The notes under the pieces: generated by a model | Seen by the model: the letters and a program-made list of their open reading frames with translations, nothing else | Database searches by the model: none | What the model was told of the DNA's origin: nothing | Position numbers and translations under genes: made by a program | In this document: in pieces, positions 61,520 to 64,000 of the stretch | Layout: each line of letters begins with the position of its first letter | Position numbering within the stretch: the stretch's first letter is position 1 | DNA from: Alviniconcha marisindica | Taxonomy: Eukaryota; Mollusca; Gastropoda; Provannidae | DNA: 64,000 nt | Assembly: GCA_018857735.1 (NCBI GenBank) | Contig: JABMCL010000020.1 | Span: 727,001-791,000, forward strand | Direction: 5' to 3'

Positions 61520-63601
61520 GCATGTGTGCACGCATGCACACACACACACACACACACACATCATGTGATTCTTTGCAAATTTTATAAAATAACCAAGGGC
61601 ACTTTTTTGCAAAACTCAGTTTCATATTACAATGTATACATAATTATCAGCATCTGCTGACCTTCATGCATGCACATACTTGTATTTTACTTATTCAGAT
61701 CTCCTCATCCAAAAGGCCCAAACACCAGTTGGCTCATGCATCAGGCAGTGCCCCGGATACTGGAAATCACTCAACTCTGGGCCACCCCGTGTCAGAGCAA
61801 TGCTCAGCAGAGAGATGAGCCAATGCAAAAATCACGGTCATCATCGTCCAGCATAACAATCAGCACTGAAACAAGCTTACCTGCTGTTCAAAGGGGTTGG
61901 AGAACTTTTCATGGATGGTTGCTGCAAAGAACCTCAGGGCTCGCAGTATGACACTGCAACAAACCAGCCGTTCAAATAATCGGGTAAAGTCCTTCAGCTG
62001 TAACCGTTGGTATTAGTGCAATTCAGTCGGCCTACAGTGATAAAGAGTGGAACTGAAGATGCAGATAAAATCTAGGAACTAATTCAGGTTTCAGGCATAT
62101 ATTCACCTTTTCCATTGTACCAGCCCCGTCCACATTCATCCTAATAAAGCTGTCACGGTTGACTGGGAATTAAAAACTAATTACTTATTACTTTACCAGT
62201 CCACATGAATGTGTAAAAAGCTGCAACGCTCTTGCACAGACTAGTGTCTGAGAGCAAATGCAGGTGTTTGTTTGCTTTACCAATGTTTTTCACCACTGTT
62301 TCTACAGTATACTATTTTGTCCTGCACACAACTCATGTTGGGTGTGTAGACATCTTGTGCAAATGGGCCCACACTTTACATCTTGACTAGGGTGCAAATT
62401 CTACACCTTAAAAAAAGACAAGAAAAGAAGAAGACACTTCACATCTTGACTAAGGTGCAAATTCTACACCTTAATAAAAGAAAAGAAAAAAGAGAGTTTA
62501 ATTTCAAAATATTTTAACAGCTCACACTGATCTGAAACCCTGTAAAATCCCATTGAAAATACACCATGACAGTAGGGATGGAGGAAGGGGCTTGGTTTTT
62601 GGCTTGCAGGCTTTCAAAGCCCTCCTACCAGTCTCATTTCAAGCACCTGTCAGAAGACTGCCATGCCTGAAACTGAATGGAACTACAAGTCCATGCATGT
62701 ACATGATACGCAGCATGTCCCCCCCCCCAAAAAAAAACTGTCTTCACTCAAAAATAACCACTACAAGCGTTGTGTAGCCGCAGACCACCGCATCACACCC
62801 AGTTCTGACCTCACTGGTTCTGCAGCATAATCACCTTCAGCCAGTTGGCTGGGTAGATTCTGTGACCACCACATCACACCCATTTCTGACTGATCTCACC
62901 TGTTCTGTAGCATAATCACCTTCAGCCAGCACCCAGTTCTGACTGACCTCACCTGTTCTTCAGCATGATCACCTTCAGCCAGCACCCAGTTCTGACTGAC
63001 CTCACCTGTTCTTCAACATGATAACCTTCAGCCAGCATCCAGTTCTGACTGACCTCACCTGTTCTGTAGCATAATCACTCTCAGCCAGCACCAGTTCTGA
63101 CTGACCTCACCTGTTCTTCAGCATAATCACCTTCAGCCAACACCCAGTTCTGACTGACCTCACCTGTTCTTCAGCATAATCACCTTCAGCCAACACCCAG
63201 TTCTGACTGACCTCACTGGTTCTTCAACATGATTACCTTCAGCCAGCACCCAGTTCTGACTGACCTCACCTGTTCTTCAGCATGATCACCTTCAGCCAGC
63301 ACCCAGTTCTGACTGACCTCGCCTGTTCTTCAGCATAATCACCTTCAGCCAGTTGGCTGGGTAGATGCTGTGACCACCACATCACACCCAATTCTGATTA
63401 ACCTCACCTGTTCTGCAGCATGATCATCTCGAGCCAGTCAGCAGGGTAGACGCTGCGGCCCACCAGGTCCCGGAACACCATGAGGATCTCCATGAGGAAG
63501 TCGAGGAGGTCAAAAGGGGTGGGGAAGTCGTTGATGTATTCCAGGTAGTGCACCTCAGACATCTGACGCAGGATGGCAATCATCACCGCCACACAGTTCT
63601 C
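27597..63601 (-). CDS. DOCK1: DOCK-A family Rac guanine nucleotide exchange factor (DOCK1/2/5), 3' half, 24 exons
   Basis: Complement join, 5' to 3': 63408-63601, 61881-61953, 61169-61269, 59135-59193, 58575-58646, 57116-57216, 54307-54392, 53455-53617, 52646-52777, 51346-51465, 50391-50480, 49759-49863, 48886-48972, 47453-47507, 46847-46928, 45675-45747, 44718-44804, 43854-44027, 43265-43333, 42757-42888, 40865-40986, 36250-36403, 28895-29036, 27597-27769. All junctions are GT-AG and in phase: 2646 nt, 881 codons plus TGA. DOCK-A proteins work with ELMO and Crk at the membrane and load Rac through the DHR-2 domain in phagocytosis, migration and myoblast fusion. Residues about 1-228 are ARM-region, about 229-685 DHR-2, 686-881 a Ser/Pro-rich tail. 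Motifs such as [24 protein letters not shown] and GVVDPAV fit DOCK1/2/5 better than DOCK3/4. The N-terminal SH3 and DHR-1 exons lie beyond 64000. The paralogue assignment (1, 2 or 5) is not meaningful without a tree. Confidence 0.93.
27770..28165 (-). repeat. 29-bp minisatellite carrying repeated copies of the exon 24 acceptor
   Basis: On the - strand each unit reads TTATTCCCCCACATACCCAG then TTTGTATG. The pyrimidine tract and CCCAG are identical to the real acceptor at 27769/27770, so about 13 acceptor-like sites lie in a row upstream of the exon. Exon bases are not copied. Confidence 0.96.
28236..28278 (+). repeat. (CA)n with C22 and C9 homopolymers
   Basis: ACACACAC, then about 22 C, G, about 9 C, then ACACACA. 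On the DOCK transcript these are G-runs. Confidence 0.95.
28373..28894 (-). repeat. 68-bp minisatellite derived from the exon 23 3' end and its donor
   Basis: On the - strand the units resemble the last ~50 bases of exon 23 plus the donor. The copy around 28577 reads ATCAGTAGCCTTGCATCC, TACCGTCACATCAGAC and then CAAGTGAGTGGTGAGC. The exon reads ATCAATAGCCTCGCATCC, TACTGTCACGTCGAAC and then CAGGTGAGTGGTGAGC. About seven copies, starting at 28373, 28441 and 28509. Donor-like GTGAGT is kept in most copies. Confidence 0.93.
28895..29036 (-). CDS. DOCK1: DOCK exon 23
   Basis: Acceptor GTGTTAACAG and donor GTCAG|GTGAGT; 142 nt, phase 0 in, phase 1 out. Encodes [20 protein letters not shown] then [20 protein letters not shown]. 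This Arg/Pro block resembles the P-L-R-P-Q-R-P-K-S stretch in the tails of DOCK1/2. Only this frame is open. Confidence 0.87.
30367..30575 (+). mobile_element. tRNA-derived SINE, family B, copy 2
   Basis: A-box-like TGGCCTAGTGG and degenerate B box GGCTCAATTCT, then CTGTCTTGTGACTTTGTCC and CTCTCATCGCTGCCCATCTT. It shares its body with 24806-25090. Confidence 0.75.
31378..31790 (+). repeat. ~57-bp degenerate tandem repeat, about 6 copies
   Basis: The unit combines TCTTTCTGTAAACCAGCATG, AATCACAAATCTTA and CCCTAACCCTAACATTTT. The two CCCTAA hexamers per unit mimic telomere repeat but never run as an array. Confidence 0.85.
31925..32402 (+). repeat. ~99-bp tandem repeat, 4 copies, plus overlapping second duplication
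   Basis: Units share AACTATAATTCATCGAGGGA and GCGTGCCTTCTTTCAGTTTT. The right end (32281-32402) is a further direct duplication of TTTCTTTTTAAAAGACCCTG and AGCAGACACCATCTGAT. Confidence 0.93.
32543..32580. mobile_element. (ACAAT)n-tailed element end
   Basis: ACAATACAATACAATACAAC followed by TTTATTGC, the same junction as at 13889-13920. Confidence 0.6.
32685..32712 (+). repeat. C28 homopolymer
   Basis: 28 consecutive C on +, so G28 in the DOCK transcript. Confidence 0.97.
33039..33118 (+). repeat. (TG)n microsatellite
   Basis: Nearly pure TG repeat ending in TATGTGTGTGCATG. Confidence 0.98.
33436..33518 (+). repeat. (TG)n microsatellite
   Basis: About 80 bp of TG repeat with one TTG interruption. 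Confidence 0.98.
34396..34449 (+). repeat. (TG)n followed by G-run
   Basis: TG repeats, then TAGGGGGG and further G, about 50 bp in all. Confidence 0.95.
34745..35760 (+). repeat. 1-kb degenerate minisatellite, ~35-45 bp units
   Basis: Recurrent AGATCTAACAACAAAGCTCA and AAACTACTTTTCAACCCT blocks with indels, about 25 diverged copies, interrupted by C20 at 35428-35447. Confidence 0.82.
36250..36403 (-). CDS. DOCK1: DOCK exon 22
   Basis: Acceptor TGACTTTCAG; proposed donor TCGCAG|GTCACG; 154 nt, phase 2 in, phase 0 out. Encodes [20 protein letters not shown], then [20 protein letters not shown] and [11 protein letters not shown]. It resembles the basic, Ser-rich DOCK-A tail. The frame stays open for about 90 more nt past this donor, so a longer exon is possible; the chosen donor is the one that joins exon 23 in frame. 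Confidence 0.75.
39552..39780 (+). repeat. (TG)n-rich microsatellite
   Basis: About 230 bp of TG with TGAG, TGCG and CATG interruptions. Confidence 0.96.
40180..40220 (+). repeat. (CT)n microsatellite
   Basis: About 20 CT repeats following a T8 run. Confidence 0.98.
40865..40986 (-). CDS. DOCK1: DOCK exon 21
   Basis: Acceptor GCTGACCGCAG (in a repeat) and donor TCTGA|GTAAGT; 122 nt, phase 0 in, phase 2 out. Encodes [20 protein letters not shown], then [20 protein letters not shown]. This is the Ser/Arg linker after DHR-2, comparable to the S-S-S-R-P-L-S-V-A-S stretch of DOCK1. Confidence 0.85.
40987..41480 (-). repeat. 20/40-bp minisatellite abutting and including the exon 21 acceptor
   Basis: On the - strand the unit reads GTATTACAGTGCTGACCCCA alternating with GTATTACGATGCTGACCCCT. 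The true acceptor ATGCTGACCGCAG is the last unit. Every second unit has CCAG before the next GTATTA. More than 20 copies, decaying leftover copies to about 41780. Confidence 0.95.
42130..42244 (-). pseudogene. Partial copy of the DOCK exon 20 end and donor
   Basis: On the - strand this repeats TGTACCATGATAGAGCAGGA, then AATCAAGGTCTGTGTTGGGA and about 60 bp of intron, as at the true exon 20 end (42690-42795). It carries GAG TAA where the exon has GAG TAC, so it would stop translation. The two copies flank the MITE-like element. Confidence 0.88.
42245..42685. mobile_element. Copy 2 of the ~430-bp MITE-like element
   Basis: Inverted relative to 4900-5335. The left end AACTCCAAGCACTGG and the right end GCAATGCTTGGAGTGT form an imperfect terminal inverted repeat. 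It is flanked by ~105-bp direct repeats made of the DOCK exon 20/intron junction. Confidence 0.85.
42757..42888 (-). CDS. DOCK1: DOCK exon 20 (end of DHR-2)
   Basis: Acceptor TGTCACCCAG and donor ATCAAG|GTCTGT; 132 nt, phase 0. Encodes [20 protein letters not shown], then [13 protein letters not shown] and EQEYGIK, matching the DOCK-A stretch with I-P-F-L-x-E-G-I-R-I-H and a terminal E-K-E-Y-G. The open frame extends upstream, but alignment and phase place the start here. Confidence 0.92.
43100..43200 (+). repeat. (CA)n(CT)n compound microsatellite
   Basis: CA repeats, CT repeats, CA, then CT again, in the intron between DOCK exons 19 and 20. Confidence 0.97.
43265..43333 (-). CDS. DOCK1: DOCK exon 19 (DHR-2)
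   Basis: Acceptor TGTGTGCAG and donor GAGCAG|GTGCCT; 69 nt, phase 0. Encodes [20 protein letters not shown] and MEQ, equivalent to the AFF-x-x-x-Y stretch and helix that follow the nucleotide-sensor loop in DOCK-A DHR-2. Confidence 0.9.
43854..44027 (-). CDS. DOCK1: DOCK exon 18 (DHR-2 catalytic lobe)
   Basis: Acceptor TCACACCCAG and donor TACAAG|GTGTGT; 174 nt, phase 0. Encodes [20 protein letters not shown] and [20 protein letters not shown]. Family knowledge: the DPAV valine is the nucleotide sensor in the alpha-10 insert that displaces Mg2+ from Rac; it is conserved here, which argues for an active exchange factor. Confidence 0.96.
44646..44662 (+). repeat. C17 homopolymer
   Basis: 17 consecutive C, about 55 bp past the exon 17 donor in transcript direction. 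Confidence 0.97.
44718..44804 (-). CDS. DOCK1: DOCK exon 17 (DHR-2)
   Basis: Acceptor CCTTCTTCAG and donor GAGTGT|GTGAGT; 87 nt, phase 0. Encodes [20 protein letters not shown] then WYPVVATEC; the MW-[IL]-ERT and LPGI motifs are DHR-2 signatures. Confidence 0.95.
45021..45415 (+). repeat. (TG)n-rich tandem duplications with a shared 60-bp module
   Basis: TG repeats with TAGATGCATGCATGCGTGTG and GTGCCTGTGCCTCTGTGTAC blocks, present three times. The flank TTCACTGGCATTAATTCTGG plus CACCAGTTTGATCAATAAGT is duplicated at about 44968 and 45188, so a whole ~220-bp segment was tandemly copied. Confidence 0.93.
45675..45747 (-). CDS. DOCK1: DOCK exon 16 (DHR-2)
   Basis: Acceptor TGGGTTGCAG and donor GTTACA|GTAAGT; 73 nt, phase 2 in, phase 0 out. 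Encodes [20 protein letters not shown] then DDVT. The [FY]-Y-R-V-N-E-V-Q-x-F-x-Y-S-R motif is diagnostic for DOCK-A. Confidence 0.95.
45768..45825 (+). mobile_element. Short interspersed repeat fragment, shared with 742-793
   Basis: GTTTTACGCCCAATCAACC and TTATATCAGGGCGATC match GTTTTCAACGCCCAGTCAATC and TTATATCAGGGTGG at 742-793 in the same orientation. Family not identified. Confidence 0.55.
46434..46736. repeat. Long palindrome: ~119-bp inverted arms with an extra half-copy
   Basis: The left arm 46434-46552 is the near-exact reverse complement of 46617-46736. Examples are AGTCTATCTTGTTTAAAAGT against ACTTTTAAACAAGATAGACT, and ATGTTACCCTATGCGGTAGA against TCTACCGCATAGGGTAACAT. A third partial copy (46566-46616) lies in the loop in the right-arm orientation. 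Confidence 0.96.
46847..46928 (-). CDS. DOCK1: DOCK exon 15 (DHR-2)
   Basis: Acceptor CACTGGTAG and donor CTCAA|GTGGGT; 82 nt, phase 1 in, phase 2 out. With the preceding split codon it reads [17 protein letters not shown] then [10 protein letters not shown], matching the DOCK-A segment Q-Y-x-Q-C-F-T-V-K-P and [KR]-P-x-[SP]-E-Q-I. An alternative acceptor 7 bp downstream (CTGCAG) would break the frame. Confidence 0.9.
47021..47105 (+). mobile_element. SINE 3' tail fragment
   Basis: CATTCAGGGTCGCGTACGAC and GATGCAGAGAACAGCCCTAT resemble the tails at 48409-48555 and 58370-58450. Confidence 0.5.
47190..47300 (+). repeat. 55-bp direct duplication
   Basis: Two copies of GGATTGAACAAACAAGGATTC and ATCCTTACAAACAAGCTCAG. 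Confidence 0.92.
47453..47507 (-). CDS. DOCK1: DOCK exon 14 (DHR-2)
   Basis: Acceptor CCTCTTCCAG and donor ACAGC|GTATCC; 55 nt, phase 0 in, phase 1 out. Encodes [18 protein letters not shown]. The donor was chosen because it alone joins exon 15 in the family's frame; it is weaker than average. Confidence 0.83.
47636..47935 (+). repeat. ~76-bp tandem repeat, 4 copies
   Basis: The unit contains CCAGAATCAAGCCGGCCATA, AAAGAAACAATTTTACACAT and CAACTATACCAATTCTGACA. Confidence 0.93.
48005..48075. mobile_element. Interspersed repeat end (TTTATTGTC family)
   Basis: AGAATCTTTATTGTCTTTGA and AACATGAAATTTGCCTTA match the block at 13912-13955. A shorter CAGATTCTTTATTCACCAAG occurs at 59476-59495. Confidence 0.5.
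48409..48555 (+). mobile_element. tRNA-SINE family A, 5'-truncated copy
   Basis: GCAGTGAGTCTGCTCAAAAG, then CAGAGAATAGTGCTACATAA and AAGTGATCAACAACATC, sharing the body and tail of 58019-58462. Confidence 0.7.
48600..48885 (-). repeat. Two extra tandem copies of the exon 13 end plus donor
   Basis: On the - strand the sequence GTAGAATGCAGATCCTGTTT then CCCAATGCTGAG followed by GTAAG recurs upstream on + at about 48667 and 48775, at ~110-bp spacing. The middle copy keeps GCTGAG|GTAAGA; the left copy reads GCTGAG|GGTAAA. Flanking intron (GTACGGCAGTTTAG) is copied too. Confidence 0.94.
48886..48972 (-). CDS. DOCK1: DOCK exon 13 (DHR-2)
   Basis: Acceptor CTCTTTCGCAG and donor GCTGAG|GTAAGA; 87 nt, phase 0. 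Encodes [20 protein letters not shown] then [19 protein letters not shown] and FPNAE are diagnostic DOCK-A motifs. C33 lies about 60 bp before the acceptor. Confidence 0.97.
49033..49065 (+). repeat. C33 homopolymer
   Basis: 33 consecutive C on +, the longest homopolymer in the window; G33 in the DOCK transcript. Confidence 0.97.
49371..49758 (-). repeat. 18-19 bp minisatellite starting exactly at the exon 12 donor
   Basis: The intron opens GTCAGTGCTGCTCAGCC and then repeats CTCAGTGCTGCTCAGCAAG about 20 times on the - strand. The donor GGTCAGT is changed to ACTCAGT in the copies, so they do not keep a strong donor. Confidence 0.95.
49759..49863 (-). CDS. DOCK1: DOCK exon 12 (DHR-2)
   Basis: Acceptor GCTGTTTGAAG and donor CTGCAG|GTCAGT; 105 nt, phase 0. 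Encodes [20 protein letters not shown] then [15 protein letters not shown]. The R-P-x-P-[ED]-Y-F-x-V-G-[YF]-[YF]-G motif marks DHR-2. Confidence 0.94.
50065..50185 (+). repeat. (GA)n-rich tracts
   Basis: GAGAGA runs at about 50066-50082 and 50135-50185, preceded by (TG)n at 50021-50037. Confidence 0.93.
50391..50480 (-). CDS. DOCK1: DOCK exon 11 (DHR-2)
   Basis: Acceptor GGTGTTTCAG and donor ATACTG|GTCAGT; 90 nt, phase 0. Encodes [20 protein letters not shown] then [10 protein letters not shown], matching K-G-K-M-W-E-x-[AG]-I and FDY-x-x-L-S of DOCK1/2. Confidence 0.96.
50685..50860 (+). repeat. (CA)n-rich microsatellite
   Basis: CA repeats with GCATATGCAC and AATGCACATATACAGACA modules. 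Confidence 0.96.
50986..51112. repeat. Hairpin element with ~48-bp inverted arms
   Basis: GTAAATACAAAGTACATAAA and CTCCACCAG (left) face CTGGTGGAG and TTTATGTACCTTGTATTTAC (right). The outer ends AACCCTCACCTGG and CCAGGTGAGGGTT also pair; the loop is about 22 bp. Confidence 0.96.
51228..51250 (+). repeat. C23 homopolymer
   Basis: 23 consecutive C about 95 bp past the exon 10 donor in transcript direction. Confidence 0.97.
51346..51465 (-). CDS. DOCK1: DOCK exon 10 (DHR-2)
   Basis: Acceptor TTGTTGTTGACAG (array edge) and donor GGAAAG|GTCAGT; 120 nt, phase 0. Encodes [20 protein letters not shown] then [20 protein letters not shown]. It joins exon 9 as LLQ-WSD, as in DOCK1/2 (LLKWS). Confidence 0.95.
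51466..52220 (-). repeat. Minisatellite carrying the exon 10 acceptor; outer units also carry exon bases
   Basis: On the - strand ~20-23-bp units read TTGTTGTTGACAG then TGGTACC, repeating the true acceptor and the first exon bases TGG. Four outer ~100-bp units (junctions near 51905, 52004, 52104 and 52204) also contain TGGTCAGGTGGACCGCTGCC. This is a diverged copy of the exon start TGGTCAGATGAGCCGCTGCC. Confidence 0.95.
52308..52620 (+). mobile_element. tRNA-SINE family A, 5'-truncated copy
   Basis: AAAAGTGCAGGTGGCTGGTT, GTTGTATGGTGTACACAGAA and CAGCAGTTTCACGTGGCACC match 58180-58330. The tail is near GCAGTGAGTGGTTGAAAGCA. Confidence 0.82.
52646..52777 (-). CDS. DOCK1: DOCK exon 9 (DHR-2)
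   Basis: Acceptor TCTTTTGCAG type (CTTTTGCAG) and donor CTGCAG|GTAAGG; 132 nt, phase 0. Encodes [20 protein letters not shown] then [20 protein letters not shown] and KLLQ. The MYIRYL-x-KL-x-DLH and [10 protein letters not shown] motifs are the clearest DHR-2 match in the window. Confidence 0.98.
53080..53440 (+). repeat. (CA)n-rich tract directly after the exon 8 donor
   Basis: About 360 bp of CA repeats with CATA, CTCA and GCAC modules. In transcript direction it is a (TG)n tract starting about 15 nt after the 5' splice site. Confidence 0.97.
53455..53617 (-). CDS. DOCK1: DOCK exon 8 (start of DHR-2)
   Basis: Acceptor GTTGCGCAG and donor CTGCTG|GTAGGA; 163 nt, phase 2 in, phase 0 out. Encodes [20 protein letters not shown], then [20 protein letters not shown] and [14 protein letters not shown]. 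It matches the DOCK-A segment with L-x-E-R-L-L-x-Y-R and E-N-R-M-S-C-x-V-N. Only this copy of the repeated sequence is full length. Confidence 0.95.
53618..54079 (-). repeat. ~87-bp minisatellite of the exon 8 start with acceptor and a new donor
   Basis: On the - strand about five units carry GTTGTGCAG, then CCTGATGCACCTGTGTGACG, then GCAAGGAGCACAAACAG and GTACAG. In the exon the last part is CAAACAGCTGCAG; the change to CAAACAGGTACAG creates a donor-like site, so each unit looks like a 37-nt mini-exon. Confidence 0.95.
54080..54164 (-). pseudogene. 85-nt longer partial duplicate of exon 8
   Basis: Acceptor TTGTTGCACAG; the body reads [20 protein letters not shown] then AFVEVVRK, with a 6-nt insertion and several substitutions against exon 8; donor-like CGGAAG|GTGTAT. 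Phase is 2 in and 0 out, so exon 7 to this copy to exon 9 would stay in frame but would lose the [12 protein letters not shown] half of exon 8. Probably not used. Confidence 0.75.
54307..54392 (-). CDS. DOCK1: DOCK exon 7
   Basis: Acceptor CCCCTTGCAG and donor TCAAT|GTAAGT; 86 nt, phase 0 in, phase 2 out. Encodes [20 protein letters not shown] then QYRDLTFS, matching E-N-E-I-I-T-K-L-D and [10 protein letters not shown] of DOCK1. Confidence 0.97.
54600..55005 (+). repeat. Compound minisatellite, block 1 (~60-bp units)
   Basis: GTAGTACTGACTGCAGCTGC and GGGTTGGGTGAATACCTACA repeat about 7 times. Confidence 0.9.
55006..55690 (+). repeat. Compound minisatellite, block 2 (~58-bp units)
   Basis: GCCTAGCAGTGACTGCAGCC, ACCATGGTTGGGTGAATACC and TAAAGAGTTGGGTGAAT, about 11 copies, clearly related to block 1. 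Confidence 0.93.
55691..56344 (+). repeat. Compound minisatellite, block 3 (~52-bp units)
   Basis: CCATGAAAACTGACAGCAGT, GACTGCAGCAGCCAAAGTTG and ACTGAATACCTAA, about 12 copies. Confidence 0.94.
56345..56765 (+). repeat. Compound minisatellite, block 4 (40-bp units)
   Basis: GACAGCAGTTGCCAGAGCTG and GCAGATTACTACCTAGCAAT, about 10 nearly identical copies, the most homogeneous block. Confidence 0.95.
57116..57216 (-). CDS. DOCK1: DOCK exon 6
   Basis: Acceptor TGGCGTGCAG and donor CATGAG|GTGAAA; 101 nt, phase 1 in, phase 0 out. Encodes [20 protein letters not shown] then [27 protein letters not shown] is highly conserved in DOCK proteins. The rest is longer than in vertebrates. Confidence 0.97.
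58019..58462 (+). mobile_element. tRNA-derived SINE, family A, full-length-looking copy
   Basis: A box TCGCTCAGTGG at 58019-58029 and B box GGTTTGAGTCC at 58063-58073. Then a ~300-bp body with CCACAGTAACACATAAAAGA and GCAGTTTCACATGGCACC, and a tail GAGTGCTATAGAAAAGCGAT with AATAAC repeats. Truncated relatives lie at 52308-52620, 48409-48555, 47021-47105 and (reversed) 15379-15440. Confidence 0.88.
58575..58646 (-). CDS. DOCK1: DOCK exon 5
   Basis: Acceptor TGATGTGCAG and donor GATTG|GTCAGT; 72 nt, phase 1 in and out. Encodes [20 protein letters not shown] then PEI. It matches [20 protein letters not shown] of DOCK1 almost residue for residue. Confidence 0.98.
58765..58975 (+). repeat. (CA)n microsatellite
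   Basis: About 200 bp of CA repeat with CATATATATA and CACTCACA interruptions, in the intron between DOCK exons 4 and 5. Confidence 0.98.
59135..59193 (-). CDS. DOCK1: DOCK exon 4
   Basis: Acceptor GCGTTTCCAG and donor CTGG|GTGAGT; 59 nt, phase 2 in, phase 1 out. Encodes [19 protein letters not shown], matching Y-G-D-M-R-x-x-x-x-F-E-I-R-D-M-W of DOCK1. Confidence 0.96.
59640..59735 (+). repeat. (CA)n-rich microsatellite
   Basis: CA repeats with CGCGCACACG and GCACGAGTGTGC modules. Confidence 0.94.
60275..60993 (+). repeat. 45-bp minisatellite, 16 copies
   Basis: The unit contains CAAGGCAACAAGTAAAGGGG, TGGGGCGGCTCACTTGG and CGCAGCAT. Only one or two positions vary (GTGCAG, GCGCAG, GAGCAG, GTGCCG). 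The period is divisible by three and stop-free in several frames, giving 270-284-codon ORFs on both strands that I do not regard as genes. It lies in the intron between DOCK exons 3 and 4. Confidence 0.97.
61169..61269 (-). CDS. DOCK1: DOCK exon 3
   Basis: Acceptor TGTTGCCAG and donor GGCAG|GTACGT; 101 nt, phase 0 in, phase 2 out. Encodes [20 protein letters not shown] then [13 protein letters not shown], matching L-W-N-N-Y-F-H-x-x-V-x-F-L-T-Q-E and L-x-N-F-S-x-x-K-R of DOCK1. Confidence 0.98.
61477..61560 (+). repeat. (CA)n microsatellite
   Basis: Two CA runs separated by ATGCATGTGTGCACGCATG. Confidence 0.97.
61881..61953 (-). CDS. DOCK1: DOCK exon 2
   Basis: Acceptor TTTGTTGCAG and donor CAGCAG|GTAAGC; 73 nt, phase 2 in, phase 0 out. 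Encodes [20 protein letters not shown] then FEQQ, matching V-F-L-R-A-I and the helix before L-W-N-N. Confidence 0.93.
62770..63407 (-). repeat. ~53-bp minisatellite of the exon 1 end plus its donor, about 11 copies
   Basis: On the - strand units read TGGCTGAAGGTGATCATGCT, then GAAGAACAG and GTGAGGTCAG. Exon 1 ends TGGCTCGAGATGATCATGCT then GCAGAACAG and GTGAGG. The outer copies near 62806-62870 and 63330-63375 extend further into the exon and still read [15 protein letters not shown] against exon [15 protein letters not shown]. Most copies keep a usable GTGAGG donor. Confidence 0.95.
63408..63601 (-). CDS. DOCK1: DOCK exon 1 of window (partial gene)
   Basis: Proposed acceptor GGCGCTACAG (weak pyrimidine tract, so the 5' edge is less certain) and donor AACAG|GTGAGG; 194 nt, phase 0 in, phase 2 out. 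Encodes [20 protein letters not shown], then [20 protein letters not shown] and [12 protein letters not shown]. It matches D-F-L-M-E-T-F-x-M-F-K-x-L-I-G-K-N-V-Y-P of DOCK proteins. Confidence 0.93.
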
Positions 63602-64000
63602 CTGTAGCGCCATCCACATAGGGGTCAGATAGGGTCAGCTTGGGTTGTTTGTTGCTGTAAAACTGCTGCTTTTTTCACTTTCTTTTATAGCCCTAACTCA
63701 ATGGGGGGGGGGGGGGGGGGGGGGGTGTGGTTTTGTGGGTGTTGGCTGTTTGTTTGGGGTGGGTGGGGGAGAGGGGGAATTCCAGGAGAGCTGCTACTCG
63801 CCAGCTTACATTAGATGTATCACCAGTGAAAGGCTGGCCAAACTGTTGTCTAAACCAGTCTAAGACTAACAAAAACAATTCTGTCTCTTTCTTTCATTTT
63901 TTCTTCTTCTTTCTCTCCCTTTGGTACAACCAGCTTAAGTCTCAACCCCCACACCCTCCCACCCCGCCAGCCCACACCCTCAACCACCACCACCTCCCCT
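63602..64000 (-). other. DOCK intron to the window edge
   Basis: No exon seen. It contains G23 at 63703-63725, a second G-rich stretch to 63775 and a C/T-rich stretch near 63880-64000. Confidence 0.7.

Overview
This 64 kb window is animal genomic DNA. It is intron-rich, has GT-AG junctions throughout, and is full of microsatellites, minisatellites and short interspersed elements, with no bacterial gene organisation. The tRNA-headed SINEs, (ACAAT)n-tailed elements and very repeat-rich introns suggest a lophotrochozoan, most likely a marine gastropod mollusc. That taxonomic call is inference; nothing in the window fixes the species.

Two protein-coding genes converge tail to tail. On the + strand, 12 exons between 2638 and 15744 form the 3' half of an actin-binding LIM protein gene (ABLIM / UNC-115 type). 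The exons chain in phase into 406 codons plus stop and end in a C-terminal villin headpiece; the LIM domains lie to the left of the window. On the - strand, 24 exons between 63601 and 27597 form the 3' half of a DOCK-A family Rac activator gene (DOCK1/DOCK2/DOCK5; CED-5, Myoblast city). They chain in phase into 881 codons plus stop and cover the end of the ARM-repeat region, the whole DHR-2 exchange domain and a proline-rich tail with Crk-type SH3 ligands; the SH3 and DHR-1 domains lie to the right. Both products act on the actin cytoskeleton, but the sequence shows no direct regulatory link. The 15745-27596 interval holds the two 3' ends. The + strand is T/G-rich up to about 20.6 kb and A/C-rich after it, so the transcripts probably meet near the (TG)n(AG)n tract at 20613-20656.

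The most unusual structure is the minisatellites. In at least ten introns a tandem array sits exactly on a splice junction, and in most of these the repeat unit carries a copy of that junction, often with coding bases of the adjacent exon. Acceptor-anchored examples lie upstream of ABLIM exon 6 (ten extra copies of a 99-bp unit) and DOCK exons 8, 10, 21 and 24. Donor-anchored examples lie at DOCK exons 1, 12, 13, 20 and 23. Some copies look like miniature exons with both an acceptor and a donor. I know of no described system that fits this, and it is the main thing to check.

Other structure: a pair of about 430-bp inverted-terminal-repeat elements (4900-5335 and 42245-42685), a 300-bp near-perfect palindrome (46434-46736), a 48-bp-arm hairpin (50986-51112), a 2.2 kb compound minisatellite (54600-56760), a 45-bp array open in several frames (60275-60993), two tRNA-derived SINE families, and homopolymeric G/C tracts of 17-33 bases that mostly put G on the transcribed RNA.
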